Below are positions 7,829 to 15,971 of a stretch of 48,487 bases of DNA, in pieces. Both the position numbers and the translations under genes were made by a program. The notes under the pieces are model-generated. The model ran no database searches. It was not told the DNA's origin and saw nothing but the letters and a program-made list of their open reading frames with translations. This stretch comes from an uncultured Lachnospiraceae bacterium (lineage in GTDB: Bacteria > Bacillota > Clostridia > Lachnospirales > Lachnospiraceae): assembly GCA_910584685.1 (NCBI GenBank), contig CAJUAO010000021.1:1-48487 (forward strand), given 5' to 3'. Every line of letters begins with the position of its first letter. The stretch's first letter is position 1.

Positions 7829-8491
7829 ATGTATAAGGTAGTAGAAAAATTTGTAAGTATAAACGGTGAAGGAAGAAGGGCGGGACAGCTTGCAGTATTT
7901 ATCAGGTTTAAGGGCTGTAATTTAAATTGCAGCTATTGCGATACAAGGTGGGCAAATGAAAAGAACGCCAGCTATGCTTCTATGACCGGGGAGGATATAT
8001 ATAATTATATTAAGGAAACAAAGGTAAGGAACTGTACTCTTACAGGAGGAGAGCCGCTGCTTCAGGATAACATAGGAGAGCTTCTTAAGCTTCTGGCGCA
8101 GGATAAGGCTTTGAGAACAGAGATAGAAACAAATGGAAGCATTGATTTAAAGCCCTTTGCAGATATAGAAAACAGGCCGTACTTTACCATGGATTATAAG
8201 CAGCCCTCAAGCGGCATGGAGGGGCAGATGTGCCTTTCAAATTTTGAATTGCTAAAGGAAAATGATACGGTGAAATTTGTGTCAGGCTGCAGGGAGGATT
8301 TAGAAAGGGCTAAGGAAATAATAGAAAAATACAAGCTGACTGAAAGATGCGGCGTAATCCTAAGTCCTATGTACGGAGCCATAGAGCCGTCTCATATGGT
8401 TGAGTTTCTTATTGAAAACAATATGAACGATGTAAATATACAGCTGCAGCTTCATAAATTTATATGGGATAAGGATACAAGAGGCGTATAA
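7829..8491 (+). CDS. queE: 7-carboxy-7-deazaguanine synthase QueE (radical SAM)
   Basis: Radical-SAM enzyme that turns 6-carboxytetrahydropterin into 7-carboxy-7-deazaguanine. The iron-sulfur cluster cysteines are Cys30, Cys34 and Cys37 (KGCNLNCSYCDTRW), with the substrate motif SINGEGRRAGQLAVFIRF before them, and CTLTGGEPLLQ binding SAM. At 220 residues it is a typical short QueE. The 67-base gap from queD holds an imperfect tandem of GGAAA(A/C)-containing segments but no terminator. Confidence 0.96.
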   Translation: MYKVVEKFVSINGEGRRAGQLAVFIRFKGCNLNCSYCDTRWANEKNASYASMTGEDIYNYIKETKVRNCTLTGGEPLLQDNIGELLKLLAQDKALRTEIETNGSIDLKPFADIENRPYFTMDYKQPSSGMEGQMCLSNFELLKENDTVKFVSGCREDLERAKEIIEKYKLTERCGVILSPMYGAIEPSHMVEFLIENNMNDVNIQLQLHKFIWDKDTRGV

Positions 8492-8519
8492 ACTGATTAA
8501 AAGCGGAGGAAAGCAGTTA

Positions 8520-9116
8520 ATGGGTAAAATAGATAAAGAGGCTGTAAAGCTTCACATAAGAGGATTGTTAGAGGCAATAGGTGAAAATCCCGACAGGGAA
8601 GGCTTAAGGGAAACGCCGGACAGGGTGGCAAGGATGTATGAAGAAATATTTGAGGGCATACAATATACAAACCATGACATTGCCGTGATGTTTAATAAAA
8701 CCTTTGAGGAGGATTTAGAGCTTTCAAAGACAGGCCATGATATGGTAATTGTCAGGGATATTGATATTTTCAGCTATTGCGAGCATCATATGGCGTTAAT
8801 GTATGATATGAAGGTTACCGTAGCGTACGTGCCAAAAGGAAAGGTTATAGGGCTTAGCAAGATAGCCCGGATAGCTGATATGGTATCAAAAAGGCTTCAG
8901 CTTCAGGAGCGTATAGGAAGCGATATAGCTGATATTATTTCAGAGGTTACGGCTTCGGAGGATGTGGCAGTGCTTATAGAGGGTTGTCACAGCTGCATGA
9001 CGGCAAGAGGCATAAAAAAGTCAAATGCAGTGACATATACCTCAACCCTTAGAGGAAGATTTAAGGAAGACATAAATCTTAAAATTCAGCTATATGGCAA
9101 CAAAGCATCATTATAG
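8520..9116 (+). CDS. folE: GTP cyclohydrolase I FolE
   Basis: Zinc enzyme that converts GTP to dihydroneopterin triphosphate, the entry to both folate and preQ1 synthesis. REGLRETPDRVARMY, the zinc ligands Cys87 and His90 (SYCEHHMALM), GKVIGLSKIARIADM, and the third ligand in IEGCHSCMTARG are conserved. 198 residues is normal for the bacterial type I enzyme. Its place inside the que operon suggests dedication to preQ1 supply. Confidence 0.96.
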   Translation: MGKIDKEAVKLHIRGLLEAIGENPDREGLRETPDRVARMYEEIFEGIQYTNHDIAVMFNKTFEEDLELSKTGHDMVIVRDIDIFSYCEHHMALMYDMKVTVAYVPKGKVIGLSKIARIADMVSKRLQLQERIGSDIADIISEVTASEDVAVLIEGCHSCMTARGIKKSNAVTYTSTLRGRFKEDINLKIQLYGNKASL

Positions 9117-9149
9117 GGGGATTAAAATTTCCGGCTTCACAAAGAGTTA

Positions 9150-9194
9150 AAACTCTTTAAGTTGAAACTCTTTGAGTTGAAACTCTTTAAGTTA
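9150..9194 (+). repeat. Three 15-bp tandem repeats between folE and queC
   Basis: AAACTCTTTAAGTTG, AAACTCTTTGAGTTG and AAACTCTTTAAGTTA follow each other without a gap, with a decayed fourth unit after them. The first unit also forms an inverted repeat with AAAGAGTT just upstream (AAAGAGTTAAAACTCTTT, 9141-9158). The region lies 40-85 bases upstream of queC. Confidence 0.9.
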
Positions 9195-9234
9195 AAATTC
9201 TTGAGACTTTATTATTTAATAAAAAGGAGAAAAA

Positions 9235-9906
9235 ATGAAAGCGTTAGTATTATTCAGCGGCGGAGTTGACAGCACTACCTGCTTAGCCATGGCAATAGAT
9301 AAATATGGAAAGGATAAAGTGGTTGCTTTATCCATATCCTATGGACAGAAGCATGTAAAGGAAATAGAGGCTTCTGACAAAATAGCAGAATATTATGGAG
9401 TGGAGCATATTTCCATAGATTTATCCAAAATATTTGAATACAGCGACTGCTCCCTTTTAAGCAGTTCAGATAAAGAAATACCAAAGGATACGTATGAGAA
9501 TCAGCTTAAAGGTACAGGAGGACTTCCCGTAAGCACCTATGTTCCCTTTAGAAATGGTTTGTTTTTATCATCGGCAGCAGCCATAGCGTTATCAAAGGAT
9601 TGTGACGTGATATATTATGGGGCTCATGGGGATGATGCGGCAGGAAATGCATATCCCGACTGCTCTGATGAGTTTAACAGGGCTATGGGTGATGCAATAT
9701 ATATTGGAAGCGGAAAGCAGTTAAGGATATATGCGCCTTTTGTGAACAAGCCAAAGTCAGATGTGGTTGCCGAAGGACTTAAGCTTAAGGTTCCCTATGA
9801 GCTGACATGGAGCTGCTATGAGGGTAAGGATAAGCCTTGCGGAGTATGCGGAACATGTATAGACAGAAGAAAAGCATTTGAAGCAAACGGTATAAAGGAG
9901 AGTTAG
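9235..9906 (+). CDS. queC: 7-cyano-7-deazaguanine (preQ0) synthase QueC
   Basis: ATP-dependent enzyme converting 7-carboxy-7-deazaguanine to preQ0. The N-terminal PP-loop LVLFSGGVDSTTCLA binds ATP. GGLPVSTYVPFRNGLFLS and YGAHGDDAAGNAYPDCSDEF are the family blocks. Four zinc cysteines follow in SCYEGKDKPCGVCGTCIDRR. 223 residues is normal. AAGGAG precedes the start; queF begins nine bases after the stop. Confidence 0.97.
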   Translation: MKALVLFSGGVDSTTCLAMAIDKYGKDKVVALSISYGQKHVKEIEASDKIAEYYGVEHISIDLSKIFEYSDCSLLSSSDKEIPKDTYENQLKGTGGLPVSTYVPFRNGLFLSSAAAIALSKDCDVIYYGAHGDDAAGNAYPDCSDEFNRAMGDAIYIGSGKQLRIYAPFVNKPKSDVVAEGLKLKVPYELTWSCYEGKDKPCGVCGTCIDRRKAFEANGIKES

Positions 9907-9914
9907 AAAAAGAT

Positions 9915-10412
9915 ATGAGCGGAAGAAAAAAGGAAGAAGTAAAGGACTTGAAGCTTCTTGGAAATCAGGGAACAAAATACCCTGACGATTATGCGCCGGA
10001 GGTGCTTGAGACGTTTATAAATAAGCATCAGGATAACGATTACTTTGTAAAGTTTAACTGTCCTGAGTTTACCAGCTTATGCCCCATTACAGGACAGCCG
10101 GATTTTGCGGCCATTACCATATCATATGTACCTGACGTTCGTATGGTTGAAAGCAAGTCGTTAAAGCTATATTTGTTCAGCTTTAGAAATCATGGTGATT
10201 TTCACGAGGACTGCGTAAATATAATTATGAAGGACCTGATAAAGCTTATGGGGCCTAAATATATAGAGGTATGGGGCAAATTTACCCCAAGGGGAGGCAT
10301 TTCCATTGACCCATACTGTAACTATGGCAGGCCGGGAACAAGGTGGGAAAAGGTAGCCTTTGAAAGACTGGCAAATCATGACCTGTACCCGGAAAAGGTG
10401 GACAATCGCTAA
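9915..10412 (+). CDS. queF: NADPH-dependent 7-cyano-7-deazaguanine reductase QueF
   Basis: Reduces the nitrile of preQ0 to the aminomethyl group of preQ1. The catalytic Cys56 lies in FTSLCPITGQPDFA with Asp63 nearby, and the family motif SKSLKLYLFSFRNHGDFHEDC with its Glu is intact. 165 residues matches the unimodular (Bacillus-like) type. Last gene of the preQ1 operon; the genes for insertion into tRNA and epoxidation (tgt, queA, queG/queH) are not in this window. Confidence 0.97.
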   Translation: MSGRKKEEVKDLKLLGNQGTKYPDDYAPEVLETFINKHQDNDYFVKFNCPEFTSLCPITGQPDFAAITISYVPDVRMVESKSLKLYLFSFRNHGDFHEDCVNIIMKDLIKLMGPKYIEVWGKFTPRGGISIDPYCNYGRPGTRWEKVAFERLANHDLYPEKVDNR

Positions 10413-10464
10413 AGATTGTGATAGAATTAATCAAATATTCGTATAAAATTATGGAGGTATTAAA

Positions 10465-11343
10465 GTGGCTAAAGTAGCGGTAACTACAGACAGCAACAGT
10501 GGGATTACGCAGAAGCAGGGAGAGGAATATGGAGTGTATGTGCTTCCTATGCCGTTTGTCATAGAGGGAGATACATACTATGAGGATATAAATCTCTCAC
10601 AGACCGATTTTTATGAGAGATTAAAGAGTGATGTAGAAATATCTACCACACAGCCATCGCCTGATGAGGTAATGAAGCTGTGGAGCAGGCTTTTGGAGGA
10701 GTATGACAGTATTGTTCATATACCTATGTCAAGCGGGCTTTCAGGCTCATGCCAGACAGCCATTATGCTGTCGCAGGAGGAGGAATACGAGGGAAAGGTA
10801 TTTGTGGCGGATAATCAGCGTATATCCGTTACCCAGCGTCAGTCGGTTTTAGATGCAAAGCTTATGGCAGACAAGGGTATGGAGGCTTCGCAGATTTATG
10901 ATATTCTTATGAGGGATAAGCTTGAGGCAAGTATTTATATTATGGTAGATACTCTTAAGTATCTTAAAAAGGGAGGGAGAATCACTCCTGCCGCAGCCGC
11001 CCTTGGAACTATACTGCGGCTTAAGCCGGTGCTTCAGATACAGGGAGAAAAGCTGGATGCATTTGCAAAGGCAAGAACGGTAAGCCAGGCAAAATCAATG
11101 ATGATAAATGCAGTAAAGAGCGATATAGAGAAGCGTTTTGGCGGGGACATGAATAATGTGTGGTTTGAGATAGCCCATACGGAAAATGAAGCTGAGGCTG
11201 AGAATTTCAAGAAGGAGATTTTGGAGGCCTTTCCGGGATATCCGGCGGAGGATATAGTAATAAATCCTTTGTCGTTAAGCGTTTCCTGTCATATTGGACC
11301 GGGCGCTCTGGCATTTGCTATTTCCAGAAAAACTGAATTATAA
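10465..11343 (+). CDS. DegV family (fatty acid-binding, FakB-like) protein
   Basis: A 292-residue DegV-fold protein. Visible blocks are VTTDSNSGI at the N terminus, STTQPSPDEV, the fatty-acid carboxylate motif PMSSGLSGSCQTA, and LKYLKKGGRITPAAAALG with LRLKPVLQIQGEKL. Family members bind a fatty acid and present it to the FakA kinase. The start is a GTG preceded by GGAGG. No fakA is nearby. It lies 52 bases behind queF but has its own site. Confidence 0.93.
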   Translation: MAKVAVTTDSNSGITQKQGEEYGVYVLPMPFVIEGDTYYEDINLSQTDFYERLKSDVEISTTQPSPDEVMKLWSRLLEEYDSIVHIPMSSGLSGSCQTAIMLSQEEEYEGKVFVADNQRISVTQRQSVLDAKLMADKGMEASQIYDILMRDKLEASIYIMVDTLKYLKKGGRITPAAAALGTILRLKPVLQIQGEKLDAFAKARTVSQAKSMMINAVKSDIEKRFGGDMNNVWFEIAHTENEAEAENFKKEILEAFPGYPAEDIVINPLSLSVSCHIGPGALAFAISRKTEL

Positions 11344-11388
11344 GAAATTATTAACAATTTTAAATGCTTTGAAGGCGGTAAAAAATAT

Positions 11389-11492
11389 ATCAGCATAATA
11401 CAGCCATACTCTAAAGGAAACAGCAAAGCTCTCAGGCGGATGACTTTGCAAAGGGTAGGACAGTATTATGCTGATGCATTTTCCGGCTGTAT
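11389..11492 (+). ncRNA. Candidate structured leader RNA with two alternative stems
   Basis: A perfect 13-bp inverted repeat (11389-11401 with 11463-11475) encloses about 61 bases containing GCAAAG/CTTTGC pairing and the strings CTCTCAGGC and GGACAG. A competing 8-bp pairing, ATACAGCC (11398-11405) with GGCTGTAT (11485-11492), overlaps the first stem and excludes it. The region precedes the DnaQ-like gene. The two strings recall the 3' half of glycine riboswitches, but the matching GGAGAG half is missing, so I do not assign a class. Confidence 0.4.
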
Positions 11493-11572
11493 CGGCAATA
11501 TTTATAATTACAATATAAGAGAAATAATTATTTAAAAGTACAGAGCTTTTAAGAGAAATTTTAGGAGGAAAA

Positions 11573-12280
11573 ATGCTTAAGGATTATGTGGTGGTTGATT
11601 TGGAAACCACAGGACTAAGTGCTAAGGATAACAGAATAATAGAGATTGGAGCTATAAAGATAAAGGAAGGAAAGGCGGAGGAGCTTTTTGAGACATTTGT
11701 AAATCCCGGGTGCGCTATACCGTTCAGGATTACAGAGGTTACGGGGATTAATGACAGCATGGTGTCAGAGGCTCCGTATATACAGACGGAGATAGTAAGG
11801 TTTATTGAGTTTTCGGAGGAGCTTCCCCTTATAGGTCACAATCTTTTGTTTGATTACAGCTTTTTAAAGGCAAATGCGGTAAATAATAAGCTGACCTTTG
11901 AGAGAGAGGGAATTGATACCCTTAAGATAGCAAGGGAAAAGCTTAAGGATTTGCCCAGCAGGAGACTTGATTATCTGTGCCGGTATTTCAGCATACCTGA
12001 TGAAAACCATCACAGGGCGGTAAATGACGCTAAGGCTGCATATGAGCTTTATAAGCTTTTTTGTAAGCTCTTTGAGAATGAAAATGAAGTGTTTAAACCT
12101 GCGAAGCTTATATATAACGCAAAAAAACAAAGCCCTATAACAGATAAGCAGATAAAATATTTAAGAGCCCTTGTAAGCTTTCATAATATTAATATTGATT
12201 GTGAGATTGATAAGCTGACAAAGAGTCAGGCGTCACGGCTGATAGATAATATAATTCTTGAACATGGCAGGATTTTTTGA
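11573..12280 (+). CDS. DnaQ-like 3'-5' exonuclease (DEDDh) with C-terminal extension
   Basis: Residues 1-165 form an exonuclease domain: Exo I DLETTGL, Exo II GHNLLFDYSFL and Exo III HRAVNDAKAAYELY with the DEDDh His. It resembles the proofreading epsilon subunit of DNA polymerase III but stands alone. Residues 180-235 form an extra helical domain (SPITDKQIKYLRALV...KSQASRLIDNII) of the kind seen after exonuclease and helicase domains in Firmicutes. An AGGAGG site precedes the ATG. The leader carries a candidate structured RNA. Confidence 0.9.
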   Translation: MLKDYVVVDLETTGLSAKDNRIIEIGAIKIKEGKAEELFETFVNPGCAIPFRITEVTGINDSMVSEAPYIQTEIVRFIEFSEELPLIGHNLLFDYSFLKANAVNNKLTFEREGIDTLKIAREKLKDLPSRRLDYLCRYFSIPDENHHRAVNDAKAAYELYKLFCKLFENENEVFKPAKLIYNAKKQSPITDKQIKYLRALVSFHNINIDCEIDKLTKSQASRLIDNIILEHGRIF

Positions 12281-12312
12281 TATTATAATAGGGATTGCCG
12301 TAACGCCCCTGT

Positions 12313-12951
12313 TTATGAAGGGGAATGTTCTGACAACAGCTCGTTAAGAGCGTTAATTATAGGCTGCTTCATAAGAGAGTTTAGCTTTTGGGCATTGTCT
12401 GCAAGCCCGCTTATTTTATCATACAGGCCCCGCTGGTGATAAATATCCGCAAGCAGCATATAGGTAGCTTTTATATCAGAGCCTATACTTATTGCATATT
12501 CCAGCACGGGAAGGGCGTCCTCTGTATATCCCAGAGTGCACAGAGCGTCGGCATATTGCTGGAGAGTTCTGACCAAAAGGATATAGTTTTCATCATATTC
12601 CGTCAGGACGCTTAGGTTTGAAGCGCCATATTCCAGCTTAATGTCCGTGGCTGTTTTTCCCGTAAGGTTTAAAATACGTTTATCCTTAAGGTCAAGAAGT
12701 ATGATTTCAGATTGGGAAATAGTTTCCGAATCGGCATATTTTTCCATGGGAAAGCTGTCGTAGGGTATTTTTATATATTCTATGGCGTCAAGGTTTTTAC
12801 GGCGTGTAAAATTAGCGTCATGCTCACGCTTCCAAAAATCCTCGTCACGCTTTTCTTCAATTTTTTCATGCTTTCTCCGTTCATAGTTAAACCATAAAAT
12901 AAATATGATAAAGCAGCCGAAAAGGGGGAAAGCAAAAGGGGAAATATTCAT
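12313..12951 (-). CDS. Membrane-anchored TPR-like protein of unknown function
   Basis: One N-terminal membrane helix (about residues 6-22, FPLFGCFIIFILWF) is followed by a charged Lys/Glu/Arg stretch and a cytoplasmic domain with IKIPYDSFP and SQSEIILLDLKDKRILNLTG. The C-terminal 80 residues are helical and TPR-like (ADALCTLGYTEDALPVLEYAI, then YMLLADIYHQRGLYDKI). The ATG at 12951 is preferred, as GGAG precedes it by seven bases; a TTG two codons upstream is possible. I recognise it only as a protein conserved in Lachnospiraceae. Confidence 0.7.
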   Translation of the reverse strand: MNISPFAFPLFGCFIIFILWFNYERRKHEKIEEKRDEDFWKREHDANFTRRKNLDAIEYIKIPYDSFPMEKYADSETISQSEIILLDLKDKRILNLTGKTATDIKLEYGASNLSVLTEYDENYILLVRTLQQYADALCTLGYTEDALPVLEYAISIGSDIKATYMLLADIYHQRGLYDKISGLADNAQKLNSLMKQPIINALNELLSEHSPS

Positions 12952-12990
12952 AAACAAACTCCATTTATATATTTTTATTTAAAATCATAT

Positions 12991-13018
12991 TTGATTTTAT
13001 CTTAAAAAAGAGTATAAT
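12991..13018 (+). promoter_or_regulatory. Sigma-A type promoter for the 35-residue membrane peptide
   Basis: TTGATT (12991-12996) and perfect TATAAT (13013-13018) are separated by 16 bases. The small ORF starts 55 bases after the -10 box. Confidence 0.65.
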
Positions 13019-13072
13019 GCAATATAAAATAAAAAAAAGTACCGGCAAAGGCCGTACAGAGATGAGGAAAAA

Positions 13073-13180
13073 ATGTTTAATATTTATAACAGCAAAAGTA
13101 AGAGAAAATTAACAATGATTATATGCATAGTCCTTATTGTGGCTATGGTCGCCACCTCCCTTCTTGCTATGTTAAGCTAA
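13073..13180 (+). CDS. 35-residue single-pass membrane peptide
   Basis: The ORF begins MFNIYNSKSKRKLT, a positively charged start, and continues as one hydrophobic segment (about residues 15-33) ending in LLAMLS. A GAGGA site and a good sigma-A promoter lie directly upstream. Small proteins of this shape (Asn/Lys head, one helix) recur in Lachnospiraceae genomes with no known function. The head-in, tail-out orientation follows the positive-inside rule. It lies 68 bases before the PurM-like gene and may belong to the same transcript. Confidence 0.72.
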   Translation: MFNIYNSKSKRKLTMIICIVLIVAMVATSLLAMLS

Positions 13181-13248
13181 GGCGTGGATACAATGTGTTT
13201 TTGAGAAGCTTTGAAAACGCATTTACATAAGGCGGCAAGGGGATTGTT

Positions 13249-14259
13249 ATGAAAAGAGGAAAAATTTCAGAGTCCGTACTTAAAAGGACTGTCATAAAGG
13301 AAATTCAATATAAGAACAAGACCGTAAAAAAGGGCGCGGCAGCCGGAGGAGACGGCGCGGTATTTGCCACAGACGACAGGGATATGGCGTCGTCGGTTTC
13401 TGCATATACCGGAGAGATTATTATGTCCGGCAGACGCGCCTTTGCAGGCGCAGTAAACAGTCTGGCGGCAATGGGGGCAGAGCCCTTTGCAGTTCAGGTC
13501 TGCGTGCTTATGCCTGAGAGTACAAAGGAAAGTATGCTGAGAGCATTTATGATAGAATTGCACAATATGGGAAAGGACATAGGAGTGCAGATAGCCGGAG
13601 GACATACGGAGACGGCGGCGGGCATAGAAAGGCCCGTAGTGACTGTGACCTCATATGGCTTTGTGGAAAGGCTTTCTTACGGGAAGCTGTATAATGGAAA
13701 AGACTGTCAGGAGCCTGATAATGAATATGATATAGTTATGATAGGTGATACAGGGCTTGAAGGCACGGCAGTTCTTGCCGTGGAAAATGAAGAGGAGCTT
13801 CATAAGCGTTTTACAGGAGCATATATAGATAAGGCAAAGGCGTATATTAAAGAGCTTGTAATAGTAAGGGAGGCTGCAGCCGCGGCTACGCATGGCATGA
13901 AGGCCATGCATGACACATCAAAGGGCGGTGTTTTCGGGGCTTTATGGGAGCTTGGAGAAAATTTAAAATGCGGAATGGAAATAAATCTCCGCAGCATTCC
14001 CATAAGACAGGAGACAGTAGAGCTTTGCGAATATTTTGACTTAAATCCCTATTTTATAAATTCCCTTGGAGGCATGCTTGTGGTGACGGAGGATGGAGAA
14101 GGCCTTGCAGGTAAGATAAGGAATATGGGGAAGACGGCGGCGGTTATAGGACGCACTGACAGAGGTCATCAGAGGACTATTGTCAACAATGACGAAAAAA
14201 GGTATCTTGAGCCGCCGAAATCAGGCAAGGCGGAGGAATTGATTGAAAAAAGGATTTAG
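13249..14259 (+). CDS. PurM/AIR synthase-like ATP-binding protein (HypE-related fold)
   Basis: A 336-residue protein of the PurM-like superfamily. GGDGAVFATDD, an Asn-Ser-Leu-Ala-Ala-Met-Gly block (about residues 69-76), IAGGHTETA and HDTSKGGVFGALWEL correspond to the conserved ATP-binding segments of AIR synthases and HypE. It lacks HypE's C-terminal PRIC-type cysteine, and no hydrogenase genes are present, so it is not HypE. It is followed by an Lrp-like regulator and an aminotransferase in a tight operon, suggesting amine or amino-acid metabolism; the substrate is unknown. Confidence 0.82.
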   Translation: MKRGKISESVLKRTVIKEIQYKNKTVKKGAAAGGDGAVFATDDRDMASSVSAYTGEIIMSGRRAFAGAVNSLAAMGAEPFAVQVCVLMPESTKESMLRAFMIELHNMGKDIGVQIAGGHTETAAGIERPVVTVTSYGFVERLSYGKLYNGKDCQEPDNEYDIVMIGDTGLEGTAVLAVENEEELHKRFTGAYIDKAKAYIKELVIVREAAAAATHGMKAMHDTSKGGVFGALWELGENLKCGMEINLRSIPIRQETVELCEYFDLNPYFINSLGGMLVVTEDGEGLAGKIRNMGKTAAVIGRTDRGHQRTIVNNDEKRYLEPPKSGKAEELIEKRI

Positions 14260-14298
14260 ACATATATTTAATGGTTTATGGAAATGGAGGATATAAGA

Positions 14299-14799
14299 AT
14301 GGTTGAATTAAGTGAAATAAGAAAGCAGATACTTGGACTTATAGAAAAAAACAGCCGTATAGACTTAAAGGAGCTTGCGGTTTTATTAGGAACTACAGAG
14401 GCGGAAGCAGCAAACGAAATAGCCGGTATGGAGAAGGAAAATATTATAAGCGGCTATCACACGCTTATTAACTGGGAAAATACAAGTGAGGAAAAGGTTA
14501 CGGCTATGATAGAGGTTATGGTTACGCCACAGAGAGGCGTAGGCTTTGACCGCATTGCGGAACGTATTTACAATTTCAGCGAGGTTAAGGCAATTTACCT
14601 TATGTCGGGAGGCTATGATTTCCTTATTATGCTTGAGGAAAAAACCATGAGGGCAGTGTCCCAGTTTGTATCTGAAAAGCTGTCTGTCCTAGAGGAGGTA
14701 AGAGGTACGGCGACACATTTTGTACTTAAGAAGTACAAGGACCACGGAGCAGTATTAAACGAGGAAAAGCATGATGAAAGGATGTTGGTGACGCCATGA
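14299..14799 (+). CDS. Lrp/AsnC family transcriptional regulator
   Basis: The N-terminal winged helix-turn-helix (about residues 1-50: EIRKQILGLIEKNSRIDLKE, then LGTTEAEAANEI) and the C-terminal ligand-sensing RAM domain (about residues 66-145, ending GTATHFVLKKYKDHG) are typical. The ATG at 14299 has GGAGG eight bases upstream; an in-frame ATG at 14278 lacks one. The stop overlaps the start of the aminotransferase gene by four bases (ATGA), so the regulator and enzyme are translationally coupled and the regulator probably controls this operon. Confidence 0.9.
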   Translation: MVELSEIRKQILGLIEKNSRIDLKELAVLLGTTEAEAANEIAGMEKENIISGYHTLINWENTSEEKVTAMIEVMVTPQRGVGFDRIAERIYNFSEVKAIYLMSGGYDFLIMLEEKTMRAVSQFVSEKLSVLEEVRGTATHFVLKKYKDHGAVLNEEKHDERMLVTP

Positions 14800-15971
14800 G
14801 AAACCCGCTATCAGATGTTGTAATAGATATTAAGCCGTCAGGCATAAGAAAATTTTTTGATATTGTAAGCGAAATGAAGGATGCAATCTCCTTAGGCGTA
14901 GGAGAGCCGGATTTTGACACTCCTTGGCATATAAGGGAGGAGGCTATATATACGTTGGAGAAGGGAAAAACCGTATATACGTCAAATGCAGGACTTATAG
15001 AGCTTAGAGAGGAAATATGCAGATATCTTAAGAGACGCTTTAATGTAAGCTATGATTATAAAAGTGAGGTAATGATAACGGTAGGAGGAAGCGAGGCAAT
15101 AGATATTGCCCTGAGGGCCATGGTAAATCCGGGCGACGAGGTTATTATTCCTGAGCCATGCTATGTTTCGTATCTTCCCTGCGTACAGCTTACATACGGA
15201 AAGCCTGTTATAATAAATCTTAAGGAGGAAAACCAGTTCCGTCTTACAAAAAAGGAGCTCCTTGACGCCGTTACGGATAAGACAAAGGTGCTTATTCTGC
15301 CTTTTCCAAATAATCCTACAGGAGCGGTTATGACAAGAGAGGATTTGAAGGATATAGCGGAGGTATGCATAGAGAGGGATATTTTTGTAATATCGGATGA
15401 GATATATGCAGAGCTTACATATACAGGCGAAAGGCATGTAACTATAGCAGAGTTTCCGGGAATGAGAGAGCGGACAGTGCTTATAAACGGATTTTCAAAG
15501 GCATATGCCATGACAGGCTGGAGGCTCGGTTATGCGTGCGCTCCTGAAAATATATTGTCACAGATGTTAAAAATACATCAGTTTGCTATTATGTGCGCGC
15601 CGACTACAAGCCAGTATGCGGCTATAGATGCAATCAGAAATGGCGACGACGACGTTGTAAGAATGACCCAGTCGTACAATCAGAGACGGCGCTTTGTGCT
15701 TAATTCCTTTAAGGAAATGGGAATAGAGTGCTTTGAGCCCTTTGGCGCCTTTTATACCTTCCCTAATATAAAGAAATTTGGACTTACCTCTGATGAATTT
15801 GCAAACAGGTTTTTGCAGGAGGAAAAGGTTGCCGTGGTGCCGGGAACGGCGTTTGGCGACAGCGGAGAGGGTTTCCTTAGAATATCTTACGCTTATTCCA
15901 TAGAGCAGCTTAAGGAGGCTTTGGGAAGGCTTTCAAGCTTTGTAGAAAAGCTAGAGGTGGATAATGCTTAA
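14796..15971 (+). CDS. Class I/II PLP-dependent aminotransferase
   Basis: A 391-residue fold-type I aminotransferase. The PLP-binding Lys235 sits in NGFSKAYAMTGWRLGYA. Other landmarks are GVGEPDFDTPWHI, TVGGSEAIDIALRAM, the Asn-Asn-Pro-Thr-Gly block and SDEIYAELTY. It resembles the aspartate/aromatic aminotransferase group (PatA-like). The substrate cannot be fixed from sequence. It is coupled to the upstream Lrp-like gene, and its end overlaps the start of trmL by eight bases. Confidence 0.92.
   Translation: MRNPLSDVVIDIKPSGIRKFFDIVSEMKDAISLGVGEPDFDTPWHIREEAIYTLEKGKTVYTSNAGLIELREEICRYLKRRFNVSYDYKSEVMITVGGSEAIDIALRAMVNPGDEVIIPEPCYVSYLPCVQLTYGKPVIINLKEENQFRLTKKELLDAVTDKTKVLILPFPNNPTGAVMTREDLKDIAEVCIERDIFVISDEIYAELTYTGERHVTIAEFPGMRERTVLINGFSKAYAMTGWRLGYACAPENILSQMLKIHQFAIMCAPTTSQYAAIDAIRNGDDDVVRMTQSYNQRRRFVLNSFKEMGIECFEPFGAFYTFPNIKKFGLTSDEFANRFLQEEKVAVVPGTAFGDSGEGFLRISYAYSIEQLKEALGRLSSFVEKLEVDNA

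Noticed and set aside
11423..11462. Glycine riboswitch (CTCTCAGGC ... GGACAG)
   Set aside because: The partner GGAGAG strand and the P3 region are missing, so the match to the 3' half alone is not enough.
13249..14259. Hydrogenase maturation factor HypE
   Set aside because: The C-terminal cysteine motif needed for carbamoyl transfer is absent, and no hyp or hydrogenase genes are nearby.
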